DNA of 64,000 nt from Flavobacteriaceae bacterium (GTDB lineage: Bacteria > Bacteroidota > Bacteroidia > Flavobacteriales > Flavobacteriaceae). The notes under the pieces were generated by a model that was not told the origin of the DNA, did not search any database, and saw nothing but the letters and a program-made list of their open reading frames with translations. Positions 19,676 to 31,113 of the stretch are shown one piece after another. The first letter of the stretch is position 1. Each line of letters opens with the position of its first letter. The stretch spans positions 124,001 through 188,000 of the forward strand of contig JAKITV010000002.1 in the NCBI GenBank assembly GCA_021647885.1. The letters run 5' to 3'. Made by a program: the position numbers and the translations under genes.

Positions 19676-21316
19676 TTATATGCTTTTTTTATAGTGATCA
19701 ATTAAGGTTGTCGTTGAAGAATCGTGATTCTCAATTGAAGAAGTATTAAGCTCTTTTAAAATCTCTCCAGCAAGCTGCTTCCCTAGCTCTACACCAAACT
19801 GGTCGTAGCTAAATATATTCCAAATAACACCTTGTACAAAGATTTTATGTTCGTACATCGCAATGAGTTTGCCTAAACTTTTAGGTGTTAGTTTTTTAAT
19901 AAAAATGGTGTTTGTGGGTTTGTTGCCTTCAAAAACCTTAAACGGAATTTGATTGTTGTTTTCTTCGTCTATATTTAAATCTTTCATTTCAAAAACAACT
20001 TCTTCTTTTGTTTTTCCGTTTAATAATGCTTCTGTTTGTGCAAAAAAGTTAGACATTAATTTATCCTGATGGTCTTTATTACCATGTAATGCTTTTGCAA
20101 ATCCAATAAAATCTGCTGGGATTAATTTTGTGCCTTGATGTATTAACTGAAAAAAAGCGTGTTGCGAATTTGTGCCAGGCTCTCCCCAAATAATAGTTCC
20201 TGTTTGGTAATCCACAACTTCTCCATTTCTATCAACACTTTTCCCATTGCTTTCCATAATGGCTTGCTGTAAATAGGTTGCAAACTGGTTTAAATATTGT
20301 GAATATGGAATTATGGCTTCACTTTCAGCCTTAAAAAAATTATTATACCAAATACTGATAAAAGCTAATATAACTGGAATATTGTTTTCAAATGTTTCAC
20401 TTTTAAAATGTGTATCCATTTTATTTGCACCTTCTAGCAAACTTTCAAAGTTATTATAGCCAATTGATAAACTTATACTTAAACCAACAGCACTCCATAA
20501 TGAAAACCGTCCGCCAACCCAATTCCACATTGGGAAAATGTTTTCTTGTTCAATACCAAAAGCCTTTACTTTTTCAATATTAGTTGATACTGCAACAAAA
20601 TGTTTTGCTATATCTTGTTTTGATGAGGATTTTAAAAACCATTCTTTAATTATATTTGCGTTTGAAAGGGTTTCTTGTGTTGTAAATGTTTTTGAAACAA
20701 TTACAAATAGTGTGGTTTCTGGGTTTAGTTTTTTTAGAATTTCATTTACATGATCACCATCAATATTGCTTACAAAATGTGTTGTTAAATGGTTTTTATA
20801 AAACTGAAGCGCATCTACAACCATTGCTGGTCCAAGATCTGAACCTCCAATACCAATATTTACTATATCTGTGAATGGTTTTGCTGTAAATCCTTTTTTT
20901 GTTCCATTTACAACTTCATTAGTGAAGATTTTTATCTTATCCTTTACCTTATATATTTCTGGGATTATATTTTCTCCATCTACAAAGACCTCATCAGTTT
21001 CTTTGGCTCGTAATGCTGTATGTAAAACAGCTCTGTTTTCGGTTTTATTTATTTTATCTCCAGAAAAATATTTAGAAATCGCATCTTTCAAGTCAACTTC
21101 TTCGGCTAATTCTAAAAATAAATCTATGGTTTTTTGAGTAATTCTGTTTTTGGAATAGTCAACATAAAAATCTTCCCATTTAATGGTGAAACGTTCTGCT
21201 CTTTGTGCATCATTAATAAACCAATCTTTTATTTGAACATCTTTAGTAGTGTTAAAGTGTTCTTCCAATTTACTCCAAGCCTTTGTTTGTGTTGGATTAA
21301 TACTTTTAAGCGACAT
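19676..21316 (-). CDS. pgi: Glucose-6-phosphate isomerase
   Basis: [41 protein letters not shown] motifs. Confidence 0.96.
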   Translation of the reverse strand: MSLKSINPTQTKAWSKLEEHFNTTKDVQIKDWFINDAQRAERFTIKWEDFYVDYSKNRITQKTIDLFLELAEEVDLKDAISKYFSGDKINKTENRAVLHTALRAKETDEVFVDGENIIPEIYKVKDKIKIFTNEVVNGTKKGFTAKPFTDIVNIGIGGSDLGPAMVVDALQFYKNHLTTHFVSNIDGDHVNEILKKLNPETTLFVIVSKTFTTQETLSNANIIKEWFLKSSSKQDIAKHFVAVSTNIEKVKAFGIEQENIFPMWNWVGGRFSLWSAVGLSISLSIGYNNFESLLEGANKMDTHFKSETFENNIPVILAFISIWYNNFFKAESEAIIPYSQYLNQFATYLQQAIMESNGKSVDRNGEVVDYQTGTIIWGEPGTNSQHAFFQLIHQGTKLIPADFIGFAKALHGNKDHQDKLMSNFFAQTEALLNGKTKEEVVFEMKDLNIDEENNNQIPFKVFEGNKPTNTIFIKKLTPKSLGKLIAMYEHKIFVQGVIWNIFSYDQFGVELGKQLAGEILKELNTSSIENHDSSTTTLIDHYKKSI

Positions 21317-21318
21317 TT

Positions 21319-22617
21319 TTATTTTAATTGTGTTACAAGGGTTTCCAGTTCTTCATCTAAATGGTCTTCCTTTAAAAATTCTACTTCATCTATCTGAATT
21401 TTTAAGGATTTTATAAATTCTAAATATCTTAGCTTGAGTTCCTCTGAAATAGGTTCGGCTTCAGGAAGTTTTTGCCTAAACGGATCTACTTGTCTTCCAT
21501 TTTTCCAGAAACGATAACAAACGTGTGGTCCTCCTGTATTTCCAGTCATACCAACCCAACCAATTACATCACCTTGTTTTACAAAATCGCCAACTCTTAC
21601 ATTTCGGTTTTTCATATGAAGATACTGTGTAGAATAGGTAGAATTGTGTCTAATTTTTACATATTTACCATTGCCTCCTTTACGAGTGGACTCAACAACT
21701 GTTCCATTAGCTGTAGCTAAAATTGGTGTTCCAACCCTTGCGGCAAAATCGGTACCTTTATGTGGCCTTACTCTATTGCCATAATAAGCAATCCGTCGTC
21801 GCAAATTATATCGAGATGAAACGCGACTAAATTGTACTGGGGCTTTTAAAAATGCACGACGTAGGTTTTTTGCCTCTTCGTTAAAATAATCACTCATTCC
21901 TTTTACACTATCAGTTACAAAATCGAACGCATAAAAAGGTTCTTTTTTATGTTCAAAATACGCTGCTTTAATATGATGTATTCCTGCGTAAATAGTGTCA
22001 TCTATATACTTATCGGTATAAATTACTTTAAAACGATCTCCTTCTTGGAGTCTGTTGAAATCAATGGTCCATGCATATATTTCGTCTGCCATTTTATAGG
22101 CTAAAACAACACTCAATCCTTGATTGTCCAGTACTTCTGAAATGTTAGAATTATGAGGTATTACTCCTGATGCTTCTTTTTCAACATACTTAATTGGCTT
22201 CCTTTTAATATATGCTTGCGTAATAGAATCTTGAAAATCTATAACAACATATTCTTCCCGATTTGGTTGATAGATAAAACATTGTGGTAATTGTAGTGAG
22301 TCTTTAGAAAAAAGTAAAGTATATGGTTTACCTACTTGAAGTTTCCTGATATCGAAAGTGTCTTTAGCTTTTTCGGCAATATGAAAAATTTTTGGATACC
22401 CAATTTTGTTACGCTCTAAAATTTCGCCAAAACTATCTCCTTTTCTTATTGTATCTCTCACTACAATATAATCGTTGAGTTTAAATCCAAATTCAAACTT
22501 TTCGACCTCTTCTATTTGAGCTAAATCTTTTTCTTGAATAGTATTTTCCTTTACATCATTTTTACATGATGTTATAAAAATCAACATTAATAAGACTAAT
22601 ATTAGCTTTGATTGCAT
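21319..22617 (-). CDS. M23 family peptidoglycan DD-metallopeptidase, lipoprotein
   Basis: Preferred start [21 protein letters not shown] (lipobox); [28 protein letters not shown] and [14 protein letters not shown]23 motifs. The longer ORF overlaps the upstream gene. Confidence 0.88.
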   Translation of the reverse strand: MQSKLILVLLMLIFITSCKNDVKENTIQEKDLAQIEEVEKFEFGFKLNDYIVVRDTIRKGDSFGEILERNKIGYPKIFHIAEKAKDTFDIRKLQVGKPYTLLFSKDSLQLPQCFIYQPNREEYVVIDFQDSITQAYIKRKPIKYVEKEASGVIPHNSNISEVLDNQGLSVVLAYKMADEIYAWTIDFNRLQEGDRFKVIYTDKYIDDTIYAGIHHIKAAYFEHKKEPFYAFDFVTDSVKGMSDYFNEEAKNLRRAFLKAPVQFSRVSSRYNLRRRIAYYGNRVRPHKGTDFAARVGTPILATANGTVVESTRKGGNGKYVKIRHNSTYSTQYLHMKNRNVRVGDFVKQGDVIGWVGMTGNTGGPHVCYRFWKNGRQVDPFRQKLPEAEPISEELKLRYLEFIKSLKIQIDEVEFLKEDHLDEELETLVTQLK

Positions 22618-22639
22618 TCTATATTTTTGATTGATACTT

Positions 22640-23572
22640 TTAAACATTCTTTCCCCAATTATCCAGTTCTTCTGTGCTCCAAAGTTCAGGAAAAAATATT
22701 CTCCTCTGGTATTTTGGATGCATATATTTTTTCCAGTCACTACCTCCAGTTGCTTCTCCATCGCTGTTTTCGCTTTCAATATAATGTTTTGCAGCATTAT
22801 AATGTGCCATAACCCAAGATATATTAACTGTATAATCGTAGTGACGCATCGCTTTTACTAAGTTCTTATCTTCTTGGTTTGCTTTTGGTAATTCTTTAAA
22901 ACGTGACCATAAATTTTTAGTATTATACACTTTCATAAAAGTTATAAACTCTTCTTTATAACGTTTTTCAAAATTAACAAGCAATGTAGATTTTTCTCCA
23001 GTTTTATAATCTTTGCCTGCCGCTTGCCAATATAGATGCTCTAAAGCATGCTCAAAAGGTGTATTTCTATCTATAGTTTTTCTAAATCTAAAATCTATAA
23101 GATTAATAAGCTCGGTTGAGGCAAATTCTATTAAACGATATTGTGCACTTTGAAATCCGCTGGCTGGAGTAAGTGTTTGCCTAAACTTCATATATTGCTC
23201 AACTTCCATGCCTTCTCTCATTATGTTGAATGATGTTGAAAGCATATCGAAATAACGACTAATACGCATGAGTTTGGTTTCAAAAAAAACAGCATCTAAA
23301 TCTTCTTTTTCTGCAACTTGCTGAATTTCCCAAAGAATCATTTTAAAAATAAGTTCATTGATTTGATGATACCCAATAAACACCATTTCGTCTGGCAATG
23401 TAGTGCGCTGTATTTGAAGGCTTAATAAAGCATCTGTTTTAATATAATCCCAATAGTTTATGGTTTTACTATATAATAATCCTTCTAAATGTGTTTCAGT
23501 ATCTTGATTTATATTTTCGTATTTCTTTTGGAGTTCGCTTAATATAAAATCAAAATTTGGTTGGTCTGACAT
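22640..23572 (-). CDS. kynA: Tryptophan 2,3-dioxygenase family protein
   Basis: HQINELIFKMILWEI, FRQTLTPASGFQSAQYRLIE, TGGSDWKKYMHPKYQRRIFFPELW. Confidence 0.9.
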   Translation of the reverse strand: MSDQPNFDFILSELQKKYENINQDTETHLEGLLYSKTINYWDYIKTDALLSLQIQRTTLPDEMVFIGYHQINELIFKMILWEIQQVAEKEDLDAVFFETKLMRISRYFDMLSTSFNIMREGMEVEQYMKFRQTLTPASGFQSAQYRLIEFASTELINLIDFRFRKTIDRNTPFEHALEHLYWQAAGKDYKTGEKSTLLVNFEKRYKEEFITFMKVYNTKNLWSRFKELPKANQEDKNLVKAMRHYDYTVNISWVMAHYNAAKHYIESENSDGEATGGSDWKKYMHPKYQRRIFFPELWSTEELDNWGKNV

Positions 23573-23574
23573 AA

Positions 23575-24354
23575 TTATTCAACTACTATTTTAAATGAAT
23601 GCTTTAATCCTTTAAAGGCTTCTAAATCGGCTCTTAATGAGCCTATGGCTAAATCGGCTTTAATGCGTAAAGGTATGCGGTTTTTGTCGTTAGACACCCA
23701 AAGTGTTAAACCTTCTTCTTCTTTAAAAACACGACCTGCCATAACATGTGGTATAAACTTTAAAGTTTTTACTTTTCCAAATTTAGTCCTTATTACTTCT
23801 TCCCCAATATATTTAAGCTTGAACCTGTAATTTTCTTTATCAAAAAACATCTGGGTTGTAAATTCATCTCCTTTTTTTAAATTACTAGCATCTATTTGAT
23901 TTCTTAAATAATAGTAAGCTGAAACAAGGTCTTGAACATTAGGTTTTGTTTCAATGATAAATTTTTTATTATGCTTTTTATCATGAATATGTGCTTTTTG
24001 GTTGACTTGATCAAAAACTATTTCTAAATTTTTGGTATATCCGCCTTCATCAATATTTCTAATAAACTTATAAGGCAAACCTGTTTGCTTATCAAAATAG
24101 CTTTCGTATCTGTCTTTTACTTTAAAAAACCATTTAATTGCTCCAGTAGTCCAGCCTTTGCCAACAACGTGATATACGGGTTTTTCGTTAATAACACTCT
24201 CTTTAATTTTAAGGGTTGCATTTCCTGCTTTCATCCAGCCACTATAGCTCATTTTAAATTTAAGCCATTCTCCTGTTTCAAAAGCAGATTCCGATTGGGA
24301 AAAAGAACCTTGAGCTATTAAAAACGCTATTGCAAAAAGTTGAAATTTTTTCAT
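23575..24354 (-). CDS. DUF3108 domain-containing protein
   Basis: ETGEWLKFKMSYSGWMKAGNATLKI...; secreted; family-like layout. Confidence 0.75.
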   Translation of the reverse strand: MKKFQLFAIAFLIAQGSFSQSESAFETGEWLKFKMSYSGWMKAGNATLKIKESVINEKPVYHVVGKGWTTGAIKWFFKVKDRYESYFDKQTGLPYKFIRNIDEGGYTKNLEIVFDQVNQKAHIHDKKHNKKFIIETKPNVQDLVSAYYYLRNQIDASNLKKGDEFTTQMFFDKENYRFKLKYIGEEVIRTKFGKVKTLKFIPHVMAGRVFKEEEGLTLWVSNDKNRIPLRIKADLAIGSLRADLEAFKGLKHSFKIVVE

Positions 24355-24505
24355 ATTGTAGGTTAATGTAATGTAACTTAATTGATGAATTATTATTTTA
24401 TTATTGATTAAATTACAATTACTATTCCAAAAATAAAAAAATTCCTAAAACCAACTACTATTATGTAAATCTCTTAACAGTAATTTACCAATTTTATAAA
24501 ACCTG

Positions 24506-24535
24506 AAAACTCTATCAAAATTATGGTAGAGTTTT
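24506..24535 (-). terminator. Terminator-like hairpin downstream of hppD
   Basis: AAAACTCTA...TAGAGTTTT stem followed by a T-run. Confidence 0.5.
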
Positions 24536-24560
24536 TAGCTTCATTTATATTAAATCTTTG

Positions 24561-25718
24561 TTACAGTGTGCCTCTTCTTGCTTGTTCAGCTTCTATTGAT
24601 TCAAACAAAGCCTGGAAGTTTCCTTTCCCGAAAGATTGCGCTCCTTTGCGTTGAATTATTTCAAAAAATAAAGTTGGCCGATCGGTTAATGGCTTAGTGA
24701 ATATTTGAAGCAAATAGCCTTCATCATCTCTATCTACCATTATTCCATGTTTTTTCAATAATTCCATGTCTTCGGCAATTTCTCCAACTCTTTCTCCAAC
24801 TGTATCGTAATACGTTCCCGGAACATAAAGAAATTCTACTCCGCGCTTTTTCATTTCAGAAACAGTAAAAACAATATCATCGGTTGCCACTGCAATATGT
24901 TGGCAACCTGCACCTTCATAAAAATCTATATATTCTTCAATCTGGGATTTCTTTTTACCTTTCGCAGGTTCATTAATTGGGAATTTTATTCTCCCATTTC
25001 CATTAGTCATTACTTTGCTCATCAACGCAGTATATTCTGTAGAAATATCTTTATCATCAAAAGAAATTAGTTGCGCAAATCCCATTACTTCACGGTAAAA
25101 TTTACCCCAAATATCCATTTGGCCCCAATCAACATTACCAACCATATGATCAATATATTTTAAACCGCATGATGTTGGGTTATAGTGAGATTCCCATTTT
25201 TCGAATTTTGGCATAAAAGCACCTTTGTAATTTTTGCGTTCTACAAAAACATGAACGGTATCTCCGTACGTATGAATTCCTGAACGAACTACTTCGCCAT
25301 CATTATCTTTTTCGACTCTAGGCTCAAAGTAAGATTTGGCCCCTCTTTTAGTTGTTTCTTCCCAAGCTTTAGCAGCATCTTCTACCCATAGTGCAATTAC
25401 TTTTACACCGTCGCCATGTTTGGTGATGTGATCAAAAATTTCAGTGCTTTCCGATCCAGGCATAGGTGTCGTAAATACTAATTTGATTTTATCCTGAACG
25501 ACAACATATGATGTTCTGTCTTTTATTCCTGTTTCTAATCCAGAATAGGCTAAAGATTGAAACCCCAATGCTGTTTTATAAAAATGTGCTGCTTGTTTTG
25601 CATTGCCCACGTAATACTCAACGTAATCTGTTCCTAATATTGGTAAAAAATCATCCGCTTCAGGAAATATTTTTTCTAACCCGTAATTAAAATTTTCTAT
25701 GTTTTTTAAATCTGACAT
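24561..25718 (-). CDS. hppD: 4-hydroxyphenylpyruvate dioxygenase
   Basis: DYVEYYVGNAKQAAHFYKTALGF, CGLKYIDHMVGNV, GAGCQHIAVATDDI, FFEIIQRKGAQSFGKGNFQALFESIE. Confidence 0.95.
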   Translation of the reverse strand: MSDLKNIENFNYGLEKIFPEADDFLPILGTDYVEYYVGNAKQAAHFYKTALGFQSLAYSGLETGIKDRTSYVVVQDKIKLVFTTPMPGSESTEIFDHITKHGDGVKVIALWVEDAAKAWEETTKRGAKSYFEPRVEKDNDGEVVRSGIHTYGDTVHVFVERKNYKGAFMPKFEKWESHYNPTSCGLKYIDHMVGNVDWGQMDIWGKFYREVMGFAQLISFDDKDISTEYTALMSKVMTNGNGRIKFPINEPAKGKKKSQIEEYIDFYEGAGCQHIAVATDDIVFTVSEMKKRGVEFLYVPGTYYDTVGERVGEIAEDMELLKKHGIMVDRDDEGYLLQIFTKPLTDRPTLFFEIIQRKGAQSFGKGNFQALFESIEAEQARRGTL

Positions 25719-25737
25719 TTCAATGTGTTTTTAATAA

Positions 25738-26895
25738 TTAATGGTTCCACGACTTATAATAGTCATCTACTTGTAAATTCATTGCCTCTTCTGTGATCAT
25801 CACAGGATTAAAAGGATCTATCATAACAGCTAACTCTTCTGTTTTTTCTTTACCAATACTTCTTTCTATTGCTCCAGGGTGTGGTCCATGTGGAATCCCT
25901 CCTGGATGTAAGGTTATTTGTCCCTTTTCAATATTATTCCTGCTCATGAAATCACCATCTACATAATAGAGTAATTCTTCGGAATCTATATTGCTATGAT
26001 GGTAAGGTGCTGGAATTGCTTCTGGATGATAATCGTACAGCCTTGGCACAAATGAACAAACCACAAAGCCTGCCGCTTCCCAATGTTGGTGAATTGGAGG
26101 CGGCAAATGCACTCTACCTGTAATTGGTTCAAAATCGTGAATTGAAAACGCATAGGGATAATTAAACCCATCCCAGCCCACTACATCAAATGGATGGTTT
26201 TTGTGCGTATATTCCCAAAGAACATCTTGTTTTTTAGACAATATTTTAAACTGTCCTTTTTCATCATGAGTTACTAAATCTTTAGGTAGCCTGAAGTCTC
26301 TTTCACAAAAAGGAGAATGCTCTAAAAACTGTCCATAGTTATTTCTATATCGATTAGGAGTTGTTATTGCACTTGCTGATTCTATAAATAAAATTCGGTT
26401 ATCTTGAGTATCAAAATCTATTTGATACGTCGTCCCTTTCGGGATAATAAGATAATCTCCATATTTAAAATCTAAATTTCCATACATGGTTCTTAGCTTA
26501 CCAGAACCAATATGAATAAATAACATTTCATCAGAATCTCCATTTCTATAGAAATAGTCTTTAGAGAATGATTTTGGTGCTGCTAAACCAATTTTCATAT
26601 CATTATTTACAAAAAGGACTTTTCTGCTTTCTAAATAATCTTCTTCTGGTTGTAACGAAAAGCCTTTAAAGCTTAACGCTTTCATGTTTTTATCTATCGC
26701 AATTTTTGGCGTTAAGTCTTTCACTTTCTTGATCTCGCTAACTACTGTTGGCGGATATAGGTGATAAATCAAAGATGACATTCCTGCAAAACCAGCTGTT
26801 CCAAAAAGTTCCTCTTGGTAAAGGCTTCCATCTTCTTTTTTAAATGTGGTGTGTCTTTTGTGTGGGATTTTACCCAATGTATGATAACGTGGCAT
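25738..26895 (-). CDS. hmgA: Homogentisate 1,2-dioxygenase
   Basis: FGTAGFAGMSSLIYHLYPP, GDYLIIPKGTTYQI, PPIHQHWEAAGFVVCSFVPRLYDYHPEAIPAPYHHSN, HPGGIPHGPHPGAIE. Confidence 0.94.
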   Translation of the reverse strand: MPRYHTLGKIPHKRHTTFKKEDGSLYQEELFGTAGFAGMSSLIYHLYPPTVVSEIKKVKDLTPKIAIDKNMKALSFKGFSLQPEEDYLESRKVLFVNNDMKIGLAAPKSFSKDYFYRNGDSDEMLFIHIGSGKLRTMYGNLDFKYGDYLIIPKGTTYQIDFDTQDNRILFIESASAITTPNRYRNNYGQFLEHSPFCERDFRLPKDLVTHDEKGQFKILSKKQDVLWEYTHKNHPFDVVGWDGFNYPYAFSIHDFEPITGRVHLPPPIHQHWEAAGFVVCSFVPRLYDYHPEAIPAPYHHSNIDSEELLYYVDGDFMSRNNIEKGQITLHPGGIPHGPHPGAIERSIGKEKTEELAVMIDPFNPVMITEEAMNLQVDDYYKSWNH

Positions 26896-27083
26896 TTTTT
26901 TAAGTTAAAAGTTAATATTAAAGATAATGTTCTTTAATTAAATTAAAGGGATTCCTGCCTTCGCAGAAATAAAAACACCTACTTATTCCGGGTTTCTCTT
27001 GATAAGGAAATGGAGCAGCAATAATAAATTTGGCCAAAATAGCTTCATGTTGTGCAAATATCGTAAAAAAATATGAGTTGTTT

Positions 27084-29318
27084 TTAAAACCAAAACCCAA
27101 GATTAAAAAACCATTTTCCGCTTTTTGTGTCTGGTGTCCATGTGTATTTTACTTCTATAGGCCCTAAAAATGTTTCGGTGGAGCAGCCTATAGCATAGCC
27201 ACTATATTCTGGTGTTGAAAACCAATTCCCATTATCAAAAATATTGTCACCAACATTAGCAAAGTTTGCAGAAAAAATTAAGTGCTGGTTTTTAAATATC
27301 TCATAGTCAATATTTATCGTTCCTTTTACAAATCCACTACCTGCAATGGATATATAATCGTACCCATAAAAGGTAACAAAGTTATTTATGAAATTGTTAC
27401 CATAACCTCCTAAAGCAAAATTTAATGAATTATTAGAGTCTTCTCCAATTTTAAATCCACCTTGGGATTCAATATTTACTGCTAATTTATTTGACAAACT
27501 AAACGCATATCCAATTTTTGCTTTAGCAAAAGAAAATTGGGAGAAATTATTATTAAAATCGGAAGAGGAAAAGAATAAATGAAAATCGCCATCAAATAAA
27601 AATCCTTCTTTTGGAAAATACTTATTATTATAAGTATCGAATTTTAGCTTTCCGAAAAGGCTAAAAAAATCACTTCTTTCAAAGGTTGTTTCTTCTTCAT
27701 TAGTGTTAGTGTCTATAAAGGTTTCAGAAGTGATTTTTAGTCGCTTATGCTCTGCTCCAAGAGTTAACGCAAAGTCTTTTCTAAATAATGTTTGTAAATA
27801 AAACTGATTGGTTAGATCGCTTAATTCTACATCTATTTTATTTAAACTTTGTGCTATTATATCATCTTCATCTAATAATAATGATACATTTATACTTTTA
27901 TGAAATGTATTATATCTTGATTTTAAACCTACACTCCAATAAAATCCTTTATCTATAAAATAATCGAAATTATATCTCACGTTATCACCTAAAATAATAT
28001 CTAAAGAGGTTACATCATTTTTAAACAAAGTTTGTTTTTTTGTTAAGTTAACTAAAGCTGCGCTTTTATATAAATCGTCATAATGAAGTCCTAATTTTAT
28101 AAATGTTGTTGTTTTGCTTTCATTCACTTTTACATATAAATCATAAGCTCCTTTTTTTTCGTTTAGATTTAAGCTGTAAGTAAAATAATCAAAATTATTT
28201 GTAGCCTCAATATTATTTACTCCAGAGATAAAATTTCTATAGCTTATTTTTTCATTAGGTTTAAATTTAAGTTTTCCTAATATATAAGCTCTTGTGTATT
28301 TCTCATTTCCTTCAATTACTATATTATTAATTTGAAGACTATCTGTGGCTTTAATGACTTTAAAATCTTTCTTTTTAACCAACTGTTTAACAACGATTTC
28401 TTTTAGTGCAGTTAAATTCTTTCTAGTGGCAATTTCTCCATTACTAATAATTTTTTTTCCTTCGCTAAATGAGATTACACTAAAATCATCTATATCTGGT
28501 TTAATATAAATATCTGTTTTTTTAGATTTTATTTCCATATCCTTAATTGTTCTAAAATTGTTGATTTGAAATAAAATATCTGGAGCAGAGGTTAGATTCT
28601 TTCTACTTACCAAATTGTCTTGCACATCTACTCCAATAATTAAATCTACTCCTTTGTCTTTAAGTTCGTCTATTGGATAATTATTTACTACGCCTCCATC
28701 TATTAATATTTGGTCACCTATTATTACAGGTTGAAATAATGATGGGAATGCTCCACTTGCTGATATTGCTTGTGCTAAATTCCCTTTATCTAATACAACT
28801 GGTTTTCCTGTTTCTACATTAGTCGCAATGCAAAAAAAAGGAATTGGTAGCTTGCTAAAATCTTTTATGTTGTTTACGTGTAAAGTTAGTTTTGAAAATA
28901 AACCAAATGAATTCTGACCACTAGAAAGTCCCGAAGGTAATTTGATTTTAAACTTTTCGAACGGTAGAGTTATAGCATACCTTTCTGAATTGTCACGTTC
29001 ATAAAATGTTTTAGACGCTCTAGGAAGGTTGTCGCTTATTATGTCATTAAAATTTACTTTCTCGAAAATAGAATCTAATTGTTTTCCTGAATATCCCGAA
29101 GCATACAAGGCACCAATAATTGCTCCCATACTTGTGCCTGCAACATAATCTATTCTAATTTCTAAACTATCTATAATTTTAAGCGCTCCAATGTGCGCTA
29201 AACCTTTAGCTCCACCACCACTTAACACTAATCCTACTTTAATATCTTGTTCGGTTTTTTGTTGTGCATTGGTTATACAAACAAAGAATAATAAAATAAG
29301 TGTTAGTGTTCTCTTCAC
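27084..29318 (-). CDS. Patatin-like phospholipase with POTRA and Omp85-type barrel (PlpD/type Vd-like)
   Basis: GTG start (VKRTLTL) and signal peptide; VGLVLSGGGAKGLAHIGALKII, GTSMGAIIGALYASGYSG, DGGVVNNYPIDEL; POTRA-like segment and C-terminal barrel ending FFNLGFWF. Confidence 0.9.
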   Translation of the reverse strand: MKRTLTLILLFFVCITNAQQKTEQDIKVGLVLSGGGAKGLAHIGALKIIDSLEIRIDYVAGTSMGAIIGALYASGYSGKQLDSIFEKVNFNDIISDNLPRASKTFYERDNSERYAITLPFEKFKIKLPSGLSSGQNSFGLFSKLTLHVNNIKDFSKLPIPFFCIATNVETGKPVVLDKGNLAQAISASGAFPSLFQPVIIGDQILIDGGVVNNYPIDELKDKGVDLIIGVDVQDNLVSRKNLTSAPDILFQINNFRTIKDMEIKSKKTDIYIKPDIDDFSVISFSEGKKIISNGEIATRKNLTALKEIVVKQLVKKKDFKVIKATDSLQINNIVIEGNEKYTRAYILGKLKFKPNEKISYRNFISGVNNIEATNNFDYFTYSLNLNEKKGAYDLYVKVNESKTTTFIKLGLHYDDLYKSAALVNLTKKQTLFKNDVTSLDIILGDNVRYNFDYFIDKGFYWSVGLKSRYNTFHKSINVSLLLDEDDIIAQSLNKIDVELSDLTNQFYLQTLFRKDFALTLGAEHKRLKITSETFIDTNTNEEETTFERSDFFSLFGKLKFDTYNNKYFPKEGFLFDGDFHLFFSSSDFNNNFSQFSFAKAKIGYAFSLSNKLAVNIESQGGFKIGEDSNNSLNFALGGYGNNFINNFVTFYGYDYISIAGSGFVKGTINIDYEIFKNQHLIFSANFANVGDNIFDNGNWFSTPEYSGYAIGCSTETFLGPIEVKYTWTPDTKSGKWFFNLGFWF

Positions 29319-29319
29319 T

Positions 29320-31113
29320 TTAAGATTTGTTATAATAATTATAAATTTTTTTTGCTCTTGAGGTTCCAACTACATCTTCTAATTCGTCAAGTTTAGCATA
29401 CGAAACTCGTTTTGCTGATTTAAATTTCTTTATTAATTCTATCATTGTTTTTTCTCCAATTCCAGAAATGGTTTCCAGCTCTGTGGTTAATGCATTTTTA
29501 CTGCGCTTGTTTCTATGGTGTTCTATGCCAAAACGATGCGCTTCATTTCTTAATCTTTGAATAATTTTTAACGTTTCGCTTTTTTTGTCTAAATATAGTG
29601 GAATTGGATCATCTGGATAGAATAATTCTTCTAAACGTTTTGCAATTCCTATAACAGTAATTTCATGTCGCAAATTAAGTTTGTCAATACTTTTTAAAGC
29701 TGATGATAATTGCCCTTTGCCTCCATCAATAATTATAAGCTGTGGCAAAGGTTGTTTTTCTTCCAGTAACCGTTTATACCTTCTAAATACTACTTCTTCC
29801 ATTGACGCATAATCATCTGGCCCATCAACTGTTTTAATATTAAAATGGCGATAATCTTTCTTGCTAGGTTTTCCGTTTTTAAAGACTACACAAGCTGCAA
29901 CCGGATTTGTTCCTTGAATATTGGAATTATCAAAACACTCGATGTGTCTTGGTTCGTCGCTTAAGCGTAAATCAACTTTCATCTGTGCCATAATTCTATT
30001 TACATGCCGATCTGGATCTGTAATTTTAATTTGTTTAAAACGATCCATTCTATAATATTTTGCATTACGAATAGACAAATCTAAAATATGCTTTTTGTCT
30101 CCTAATTTTGGGATAGTGACTTTAATGTTTTTGCCTAAATCTAATTTAAAAGGCACATAAATTTCTTTTGATGTGGAATTGAAACGCTGCCTGATTTCAG
30201 TTATTGCCAGCGTTAATAATTCGAGGTTTGTCTCTTCCAGTTTTTTCTTCAACTCTAAAGTATGTGAACGAATAATTGAACCATAAGATAGTTGTAAAAA
30301 ATTTATATAAGCGTAACTCTCATCACTCACAATAGAAAACACATCTACATTACTAATTTTAGGATTTACAATAGTGGATTTGGCTTGGTAGTTTTCTAAA
30401 ATTTCTATCTTTTCTTTTATTTTTTGAGCGTCTTCAAAATGCATCTCATTTGAAAATTGCTTCATTTGATTTTTAAATTGAAGTAGCGAATCTTTAAAAT
30501 TCCCCTTTAAAATTTCTCGTATTGCTTTTATACTTTCATTATATTCTGCTTCTGTTTCTAAATCCTCACAAGCACCTTTGCAGTTTCCTAAATGATATTC
30601 TAAACAAACTTTATATTTTCCAGCTTTGATTTTTTCTTCTGCTAAATCATATTTACAATTTCTAAGGGGATATAATCCTTTAATCAAATCGAGTAAAGTA
30701 TAAACTGTCTTAACACTAGTATAAGGTCCAAAATATTCCGAACCATCTTTTAATAAACGTCGCGTTTGAAACACTCTAGGAAACCGTTCCTTTTTTATAC
30801 AAATCCAAGGATACGACTTATCATCTTTAAGCATCACATTATATCTTGGCTTATACTTTTTAATTAAATTATTTTCTAATAATAAGGCATCTGTTTCAGT
30901 AGTAACAACAATATGTTTAATGCTATTAATTTTTTTAACCAGCACTCTTGTTTTGCCATTCTCGTGTTTTTTTGTAAAATAAGAGCTTACGCGTTTTTTT
31001 AAATTTTTTGCTTTCCCCACATATAATATGATGTTATTTGCATCAAAATACTGATATACTCCTGGAGCATTTGGCAAGGTTTTAAGTTGTATTTCTAATG
31101 TGGATTTACTCAT
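29320..31113 (-). CDS. uvrC: Excinuclease ABC subunit C
   Basis: GIY-YIG start LPNAPGVYQYFDANNIILYVGKAKNLKKRV; FDNSNIQGTNPVAACVVF; C-terminal HhH. Confidence 0.96.
   Translation of the reverse strand: MSKSTLEIQLKTLPNAPGVYQYFDANNIILYVGKAKNLKKRVSSYFTKKHENGKTRVLVKKINSIKHIVVTTETDALLLENNLIKKYKPRYNVMLKDDKSYPWICIKKERFPRVFQTRRLLKDGSEYFGPYTSVKTVYTLLDLIKGLYPLRNCKYDLAEEKIKAGKYKVCLEYHLGNCKGACEDLETEAEYNESIKAIREILKGNFKDSLLQFKNQMKQFSNEMHFEDAQKIKEKIEILENYQAKSTIVNPKISNVDVFSIVSDESYAYINFLQLSYGSIIRSHTLELKKKLEETNLELLTLAITEIRQRFNSTSKEIYVPFKLDLGKNIKVTIPKLGDKKHILDLSIRNAKYYRMDRFKQIKITDPDRHVNRIMAQMKVDLRLSDEPRHIECFDNSNIQGTNPVAACVVFKNGKPSKKDYRHFNIKTVDGPDDYASMEEVVFRRYKRLLEEKQPLPQLIIIDGGKGQLSSALKSIDKLNLRHEITVIGIAKRLEELFYPDDPIPLYLDKKSETLKIIQRLRNEAHRFGIEHHRNKRSKNALTTELETISGIGEKTMIELIKKFKSAKRVSYAKLDELEDVVGTSRAKKIYNYYNKS

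Noticed and set aside
22618-22797. Long N-terminal extension of the M23 peptidase ORF
   Set aside because: Overlaps the tryptophan 2,3-dioxygenase gene and lacks a signal; the lipobox start at 22617 is far more plausible.
26918-27100. 60-aa ORF between hmgA and the patatin gene
   Set aside because: Contains the translation of a REP-like stem (GISRCFYFCEGRN) and overlaps the patatin gene end; not a credible protein.
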